The notes under the pieces are model-generated. The model made no database searches and was not told the DNA's origin. It was given only the letters and a program-made list of their open reading frames with translations. The position numbers and the translations under genes are program-made. This document shows, piece by piece, positions 57,546 to 64,000 of a DNA stretch of 64,000 nucleotides. Positions within the stretch are counted from its first letter, which is position 1, and every line of letters starts with the position of its first letter. Location of the stretch: positions 559,103 through 623,102 of the forward strand of contig KQ482032.1 in NCBI GenBank assembly GCA_001430745.1. Direction: 5' to 3'. This stretch comes from Auxenochlorella pyrenoidosa (Eukaryota; Chlorophyta; Trebouxiophyceae; Chlorellales; Chlorellaceae).

Positions 57546-60500
57546 TCATGTCAGCTCTGAAAAAACGCGCATGTGGGGGGGAACATATGAGAGCCCGAGG
57601 GCCCGAAACAGAGCGGTCTCATCAGCACAGGGCACCGGCGGCCCCACTGCCATGACATCAGCCTGCATGCGGCTACGCCTGCTGCCGGGGCTGCCCAGCG
57701 CCGGCGCTGCCGCCCTCGGAGAGGGCGCGCCCTCGCTGTCGCTGCTGCGGGCACCCGCCTTGGCACCGCCGCCGCTACGGTGGCGCGCTGCAGAGGCGGC
57801 GGGGCAGCAGCGGGTGGCAGCCCTGTCACTGCGCCGTGCGTGCCTGTGCTCAGAGAGGGGCGGCTGCAAGCAGCAGGCCAGGTGGTAGCGGGCACCGAGG
57901 TTGAATGCACAAGTCCCCCCACCCACTGGCGACTCACAGGGCTTGGCGATGGGCAGCAGCTCCATGTCTGACAGCTTGTAGCCGGTGGCGGCTGGGCTGG
58001 CCCGCCGCGCCCGCTGGGCAGCTGCCTCGGCGTGGGTGGCCCAGTAGCGCGTCGCCCGGCAGAAGGCCTGCCGGTGGCGGCGTGCGTGGGCAAGGGACGG
58101 TGGATGCATCCACAATGCAGAGGGCGCGCCTGCTAGCTGAGGCGATGACCCGGGCAGGCAACGGGGTGAAACCATGCTCGCGCATCCGCAGCGCGCACGT
58201 CGCGGTCCTGAGCAAGAGTGGAAGGTTGCACCCCAGTAGGCCGGCCCCACCTGCGTGTTGCTGAAGTAGTTGACCGCCAGCGCGGCGCAGGGCGGCTCCG
58301 CTGGGTACACCTTGACGTCGATGCGCCGGGCCCTGCCCCCCGGGCGCACCACCCGCAGCAGCCCCATCCAGGAGGCGTGCCCGGTCCCGGCGGGCTGGAC
58401 CTCCTGGGGTGGCGCCCCCGGGGCCAGCTCGTCGAGCAAGAGGTCGCGACGCAGCAGAGCGCCCAGCAGCTGTGCAGCGGCGAGGCCGGGAGGGGAGGGA
58501 GGTTGTGAGGGGGGGGCGTCACTGCACCGCTGGCTGGCCCAGAACGCCTGAGCAGCAGCCCACTTTTTCACAGCTGGCGACGGCTAAGCGCAGAAGGGGC
58601 TGGTCTCCAGGCAGGAGGAGGGGCGTTGGCTGTTCCCTGCATGGCCCAAGCAAGCGCGCGCATGCGCCGTGCAACACATGCAGACCGATTGCTGTCAGGC
58701 CACAGCTCTCATTGCCGGCGACCCCGCTCCTCTCTGCCTGGCCCACCTCTGACAGAAAGGCGCCGCAGTCGGCACCCGCCAGCGAGGGCGGCAGGCAGAT
58801 GAGGATGTCGATGTCGCTGCTGTCGGCGGCGCCGCGCCGGTAGCTGCCGGTGGCGCAGCAAAAAGTGCGCTCGACGTCCTCGCGCCCGCCGTGCCGCTCT
58901 GCAGGAAGAAAGGGTCGGGGCAAGCGGCATCTCCAGAGGAGCAGCTGGTAGCTGGCGGCAGCTGGCTTATTAGATGAGAAACAAGAACAACTGCCAAACT
59001 CGCACGCTTTGGGGGGAAGATCCAGTGCTGCCATGAATGCCCAGCCCTGCATACCGCTTGCACCCACCAACGAGCTCGAAGCAGGTCTCTCGAATGATGG
59101 CCTCTGCCTGCGCAATCTCTGCCCGGGGCACCCTATGGGCCAGGTCATCAAAATACTTGAGGCCTACCTGCAGAGGCGGGGTGCGACCAAACAGCCAGCC
59201 GCAGGTTAAAGAGTACCTACATGTGCAGCACTGGGAAGCCTGCAACCCCCCCCCTCACAGCTAGTGACTTCGCTCGAGCTCCTCAGATTGGCCCTGCACT
59301 TGTCCCCCACAGCGCTGGACTGCTCCCCACTGTGCTCCAGCCTTCAGGCTCTCACCGGCCCCACCAGCCGCCCCCCTGCAGTGCCCACCCGCTGCTGCTC
59401 GGTCAGGTGGAGCTCCTCTGCGCGACCCCGCACGTCGTCCAGCGTGCGCAGGCCCTGCGAGTACCAGCGCTCGGCGGTCCTCTGGCCCACGCCCCACACC
59501 TGCTGGAACAGCGCCTGGACCTGCAGGGGGTGGGGGGCTTGGAGGGGGCGCATCCAGGGAAGCATTCAAGGATGCTGGCAGCACGTGCCAGTCCGCAGGC
59601 CAGCAGGCGAAGGCAGGTGGGCCCATAATGACCACGCCCGGCTGTGGACACGGCACAGGGGCTGCTGGCAGAACTGGAGACATGTCGCACGCAGCATGAC
59701 ATCCTTTGTCCATGGGTTTGAGACCAGTCCCCAGGCCCACCTGCATACTCTCGCTGCCCGCCACACCGTCTGCCCGGCTGCAGCGCCCCGTCTGCACCAC
59801 CTCAAGCACCTTTTGCAGGCTCCGCCCCGTCAGGCCCACCTCCCTCACGTCCTGCAGGCAGGGGCCAGGGCACAAATATGAGCCGGCGTGGGCTGCTGAG
59901 CTGCCGGTGCTCCAGAAACGCAATGCGACGTGCATGCGCGCAGAGGCAGCTGCTTTTCGCCCTGCTGGCTGGCAGAGACAGAGCGGGGCACAAAGGAAGT
60001 AATGCTGCTGGCTGGCAGGACGGACCCAGTCGCTGAGGCACACATGGAGTGTGGCAGACCGGGGGTAGCAGCCGGCGTGCAGGCATGCGGGACCAGCCCA
60101 CTGCCCTGCCAGCCGCACCTCTGCAGTGTCCAAGGGTTTGTTCCACCCAACCAGCCAGTTGATGGCCCTGCTCAGAGCCTGCAACGCGTCAGCACATGGC
60201 ATGGGCTTTGTTCTACCAGCGCCAAGCTCCACAGGGTTGGGATACCACACACTAGCCGCGTGTAAATCATCGACCTTGCTCAGGGCAGGGATGACAGCGC
60301 AAGCGGGGTCTGCCAAGCTCCGCCTTTCCCGCCCTATGGGCGCATGCTATTGGCCATGCCCCGCCAGCGCGCACTTTGCCCCCTGAACTGCCCCGGCTGC
60401 GCCCGCCCGCACACCTTCTGCTTGAATTGGTCGGTCTGGCTGCCTGTCTGATAAGCCTGACCCACCTGCCAGAATGGGAAAAGACAGTTTTCCAATTTGT

Positions 60501-62643
60501 CCCTGTGCTCCCCTGCCCCCGGAGGAACGCAGAATAGATGGCAGCTGTTGCAGCCGCCTGGTGGGCTGGCTTGTGCAAGCGCAGCAGCATGCAAGGCAGC
60601 ACGCTGACTAAGGCCCACCTTGCGCATCTCCGCCACAATGCACTGGCTGCGCAGCGCGCAGCACACGTGTCCACACACGGCGTTGCGGGGCGGGGGAGCC
60701 TGCGGGGCGGCCAGCGCGGGCCCCTGCACGGTGGGTTGGGGGTTCGGGGGCCGCTCGTGAGCTCGGTCTGCACACTGCTGGCATCGCAGCTGGCGCACCA
60801 AGGCAGCAATCAAGAAAGAAGAGGCAAAGGTCGGCGCGCAGCCACCACGACATGCTCAGCTTCCGTAGGTGCTTCTCTGCTCCACAAGTTGCAGAACCTG
60901 AATGCCCACCTGCAGGCTGGCCGGGGACGCGCGCTGAGGGTTCTCCCGGTACCAGAATGACCGCACCTTGCTCACTGTGTCGCTGCAGGCTGGGGGGGCC
61001 CATGAGCCGTTAGGGTGCATGCATATTCCTTCCTCTACATGTTCAGTGTGTGCAGCCGGCATGGTCCCCGTCTGCAAGGCTGCAGCGCATGCGCTGTTGC
61101 CAAGCATCCTGTGCCTGTGCAAACCGCCCTGCCCGCCCCACGGGCGCGCTTGCCTGGCGGCCTGCGGGTCGTACGGCTCGTCCCACACCCCAAAGCTGCC
61201 CCATGGGATGCCCGTGTCGCCGCCTGCGGCAGAATCGTACGAGGTCACCTCGCCAGAAAGTGGGCAGTTGCAGGCTGTGCCACCGGCTTTTCCGTGTGCA
61301 TGCTCAATCGCCGACGACAGCACTCCAATGTACTTGCAGCCGGCACACCAGCGCTGCCAACCCACCTGTGAACTGCGGCTTGCAGCCCTCAACTGCGACA
61401 AACTCTGCTCCGCGGCGCACCACCCGGCAGCTCACGGCTGGCCGCTGCCCCGCCACCTCTCCGCTCTCTGCCTCCTGCCCCGGCTGGCTTGCAGGCGGCG
61501 GCTGCATCACATCCTGCTCTGCTGCCCGGCGCTGGTGCTCATCCAGAGGCAGGGTGACAGCGCTGCTGGTTGGCTGCGCGTCCAGCTCCCCTGGCCCCGT
61601 TGCCGCCGCTGCGGCAGCCTCTGCTGGCGCCGCCGGCCCCGGCTCAGCGGCAGCCCCGGCAGGGCCTCCCGCAATGAAAGGCTCGTGCGGCAGGGTGGCA
61701 GCGGGCGCAGCAGCCGGGGAGGGCGCTGCCTGAGCGGGGCGCAGGCAGGGCGGCAGGTAGGCGTCTGCGGGCTGCAGCCGGCCCCTGCCGATGCTGTGCG
61801 CCGCCCAGTCGGTCAGCACAAAGGTTACACGGCTCGGAAGGCGCAGCAGGGTGCCGTCCTGCACCCGCACCTCCTCTGCCGGACTGCGGGGGGGTCAGGG
61901 GGCAGAGGAACCAGGGATGGCATGGACCGCACTGATGATGGACGGGTGTCCTGCCCGCGGGAAGGGGGGGATAGCTGCGGCCAGCGGCGAGGCCATCCGC
62001 CACTGCGTCAACGATTTTGATTCACAGACCGGCAACGTAAGCAACGCACTGCTGCCCAAGCCCACCCGCTAGCCAGCGCACACTGCCCGCCCGGGCCACC
62101 CACCCTGCAAAGCCCAGCAGCCTGCCGGCCGCATGCTTGCCGGTGAGGGGCAGCTTTGAGGCGCACAGCACGTGGGTGGTGGCATCTGGGCCGCTCGCCA
62201 CCAGCTCAGGCTGCACGACGCCCCCCCACTCCTGCAGCCATGCAGGTGGTGCAAGTTGTGTTTTCGGCGGAAGTGCGAGCGCATGGATGACAGAGCAGGT
62301 TGGGGCAGCCGCAGCTGTGTGATCTGCAGGCCGACTCACTGCCACGCGTTGCTGCAGAATTTTCGATGACGAGCCCGCCCAGAAGACCATCCTGCGCTGG
62401 CATCGGGCTCCGGTCCAAATTTTGGGTGTACCGCTGGCAGGTGACCAAGAACCAAGTGTAGCAGGTGGCTCAGCTTCCGCACATGCCAATAGCTGGCGAG
62501 TTGTCAAGGAGCATGTTGCGCCCCCCTTTACTGCTGCTGGCCTGTCATTCACCCCCAAGGCAGCCTCGCCTGCAGCCCTCGAAGATGGGCGGGTGCGCAG
62601 CCGGCGGCGCCGCAAGCTCTGCCGCCTTGCGCTTGGGCGGCAT
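57546..62643 (-). CDS. POLL: DNA polymerase lambda (BRCT plus family X polymerase)
   Basis: ATG 62643 opens MPPKRKAAEL with a PKRK nuclear signal. Exon 1 (62570-62643) ends at IFEGCR and joins MVFWAGSSSKILQQRVA and VASGPDATTHVLCASK, forming a BRCT domain that ends TDWAAHSIGRGRLQPADAYL. A Pro/Ala linker follows. The polymerase core has LTGRSLQKVLEVVQTG, FQQVWGVGQRTAERWYSQGL, GLKYFDDLAHRVPRAEIAQA, GSYRRGAADSSDIDILICLP with two catalytic Asp, RRIDVKVYP with the third, YFSNTQ joined to CRATRYWA, and a C-terminus FRALGLSYVPPH. The stop is at 57546-57548. The enzyme fills gaps in base-excision repair and end joining. An Arg/Ala/Ser-rich insertion of about 70 residues lies just before the C-terminal motif. 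Exon 1 ends at a GC donor (62568-62569). Exons between about 60.3 and 61.3 kb are the least certain. Confidence 0.85.
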
Positions 62644-62923
62644 TCAGAAAGTCCTGATGCTCGTACGACACACTCAAGAGCACCTGCGTTGTCTCCAGAA
62701 GCCCCAAGCAGCCGGGGCGCGACGGGAGAGGGCCAGCCTGCTACTGGGGTGTCTGTCAAGCTTGACGCAATCTTGAAAGCATCGTCGCTATTACCCAACC
62801 AGGCGGCCGCTACGAGAGCCGTGGGCACACAGCACATGCTGAGATGCAAAGTCACAAACCTGTGCTCTTGCAGGCGCATGGCAATCGCGAAATCTCGCAG
62901 TACGCGATCCCAAAGCGATCCCA
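62644..62923. promoter_or_regulatory. Short divergent promoter, POLL / IBA57
   Basis: Only 280 bases separate the two divergent start codons. A nine-base direct repeat (GCGATCCCA) occurs just upstream of the IBA57 start at about 62904-62922. No TATA box is visible. Confidence 0.5.
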
Positions 62924-64000
62924 ATGTTTGCGGTAGGCCAAGCTGCACGTAGCGGCCTACCCGCAGCACTGCGACGCTGCTTGGGCAGTGAAGCGGCTGG
63001 ACAGCTGCAAGAGGCGTGGTTGGAGAATCGGGGCGTCCTTCGACTAGCGGGACCCGGTCTCGTGCACTTCCTGCAGGTGCGGCGCCACCGCCGCCAGTGC
63101 CTGCCGCCTACCCGCTGCCTTGCACCCTCGTCACCTTTCTGCCCTCCTGTTTAGCGCGATGTGTCTTCTCAACCCGACAGGGCCTGGTGACCAACGATGT
63201 GAGCGGGCTGGAAGCACCAGGCGCCCCAGCACAGTATGCCGCCATCCTAAATGCCCAGGGCCGCTACCTGCACGACCTCTTCCTTCACCGCACTGCTGGC
63301 GAGTGCTGCTGCTGCGCCCACCCGTGTGGCACTTGGGGAGGCTGCAGCACGCATGCTGGCCGCCTCCGCAGGGTCGGCCAAGGTTTCTCGGCACCACTCG
63401 TGGAATGGGCAACAGTGCTGGAGGAAGCGCAGGGCGACTGCCTGCTGCCAACCCAGCCTGCCCTGCTGCCCGCCCCTGGCCGCAGACGCCGAGCCCACTG
63501 TGCTCGCCGACGTGGACGCCGCCGGAAAGGAGGACTTGCTGCGCCTGCTGCGCCGCTACCGCCTGCGACAGAAAATCGACATCAAGGATGTGTCGGCCGC
63601 CCACCGGGTGTGGGCACGCTTTGCAGGCACGCCTGATGCGCTGCGCGCGCAGCCGCTGCCAGGCTGGGCCCCCGACCCGCGGCTCTGGCAGCTGGGCCTG
63701 CGTGCGGTGCTGCCAGCCGACAGCAGCAGCGCCGGCAGCAGCAGCGGCAGCAGCAGCGACTGGCGGGAGCACCGCCGGTGGCGCATGCTGTTTGGCGTGG
63801 CTGAGGGGGACGGCGAGATGCCCACAGGTGGGGGCCACCTGTTTTGGGGAGGCCGCCGCCAGGCTGGATGGATGCTGTTCTCTGCGCTGCCCACACCGCC
63901 GCTCCTGCACCCCAACCAGCAATGCTGCCGCCCTCTGATTTGCCCCAGCAGGCAATGCAGTCCCGCTGGACCTTCAGCTAGGCTGCTTGAAAATCCCGCC
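62924..64000 (+). CDS. IBA57: IBA57-like Fe-S cluster assembly protein, 3' end cut by the window
   Basis: Exons 62924-63076, 63181-63298, 63486-63827 and 63952 onward join in phase. The N-terminus (MFAVGQAARSGLPAALRRCL) is Arg/Ala-rich and likely a mitochondrial or plastid targeting peptide. The core matches the YgfZ/IBA57 branch of the aminomethyltransferase fold: LVHFLQ, GLVTNDVSGLEAPG, YAAILNAQGRYLHDLFLHR and RRYRLRQKIDIKDVS. In mitochondria IBA57 works with ISCA proteins to build 4Fe-4S clusters for aconitase and lipoyl synthase; a plastid YgfZ-like role is possible too. The signature KGCYxGQE should lie beyond the window and cannot be checked. The second intron starts with GC (63299-63300) and its phase is confirmed on both sides. 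Confidence 0.85.

Noticed and set aside
62022..62969. One 315-codon ORF on the minus strand as the first exon of POLL
   Set aside because: Its first half has no BRCT features. A shorter start at 62643 with a GC-AG intron gives a proper nuclear signal and BRCT N-terminus.
1..64000. Mobile elements, viral genes, CRISPR arrays, tRNA or rRNA genes
   Set aside because: No transposase, reverse transcriptase, integrase or capsid signatures, long terminal repeats, regular spacer arrays or tRNA boxes were seen. The G- and C-rich runs and GGCAGGC clusters are simple-sequence DNA.

Overview
This window is nuclear DNA from a green alga, most likely a trebouxiophyte of the Chlorella clade. The evidence is very high GC, many short introns (mostly about 80 to 300 bases), CTGCAG-type acceptors, TGTAA-type 3' processing signals and plant-like gene families (TIM17, EDS5-type MATE, CWC27, BRCT-type DNA polymerase lambda). 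The clade assignment is an inference; the eukaryotic intron-rich structure is plain. I find no rRNA, tRNA, CRISPR or recognisable mobile element. A 416-base assembly gap lies at 9553-9968.

Layout. 61-2790 (-): F-box protein. 3370-5233 (+): TIM17, fully resolved in seven exons. 6096-11146 (+): ARMC8/GID5-like armadillo protein, interrupted by the gap. 11356-17487 (-): a very large secreted papain-family protease fused to a B-lectin, Asp-box (BNR-like) repeats and a PA14 domain. 18489-21182 (+): MATE transporter. 21874-24165 (+): secreted Cys-containing protein of unknown function. 24545-25024 (+): a small two-exon gene. 25721-29105 (-): coiled-coil protein with a charged low-complexity tail. 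29637-30057 (-): mitochondrial ribosomal protein bL33m. 30479-35316 (+): spliceosomal cyclophilin CWC27. 36256-46000 and 47312-57228 (+): two tandem paralogous LRR receptor kinases. 57546-62643 (-): DNA polymerase lambda. 62924-64000 (+): IBA57-like Fe-S assembly protein, cut by the window end.

Most genes are unrelated housekeeping loci. Several neighbours are divergent pairs with short shared promoters (F-box/TIM17, bL33m/CWC27, POLL/IBA57).

Three things stand out. First, the protease-lectin-PA14 chimera joins a complete Cys-His-Asn peptidase to carbohydrate-recognition modules in one in-phase exon chain, with the catalytic cysteine in a 20-base microexon. Second, the tandem receptor kinases have signal peptide, LRR ectodomain, transmembrane helix and a Raf/TKL-like kinase, an arrangement not expected in chlorophytes; each LRR is assembled from two alternating mini-exons of about 26-29 and 55 bases with fixed phases. 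Third, about sixteen introns across many genes begin with GC instead of GT, and the two paralogues differ from each other in which introns do so. All gene models were spliced by hand from frame, phase and splice-site consensus, and no search was run.
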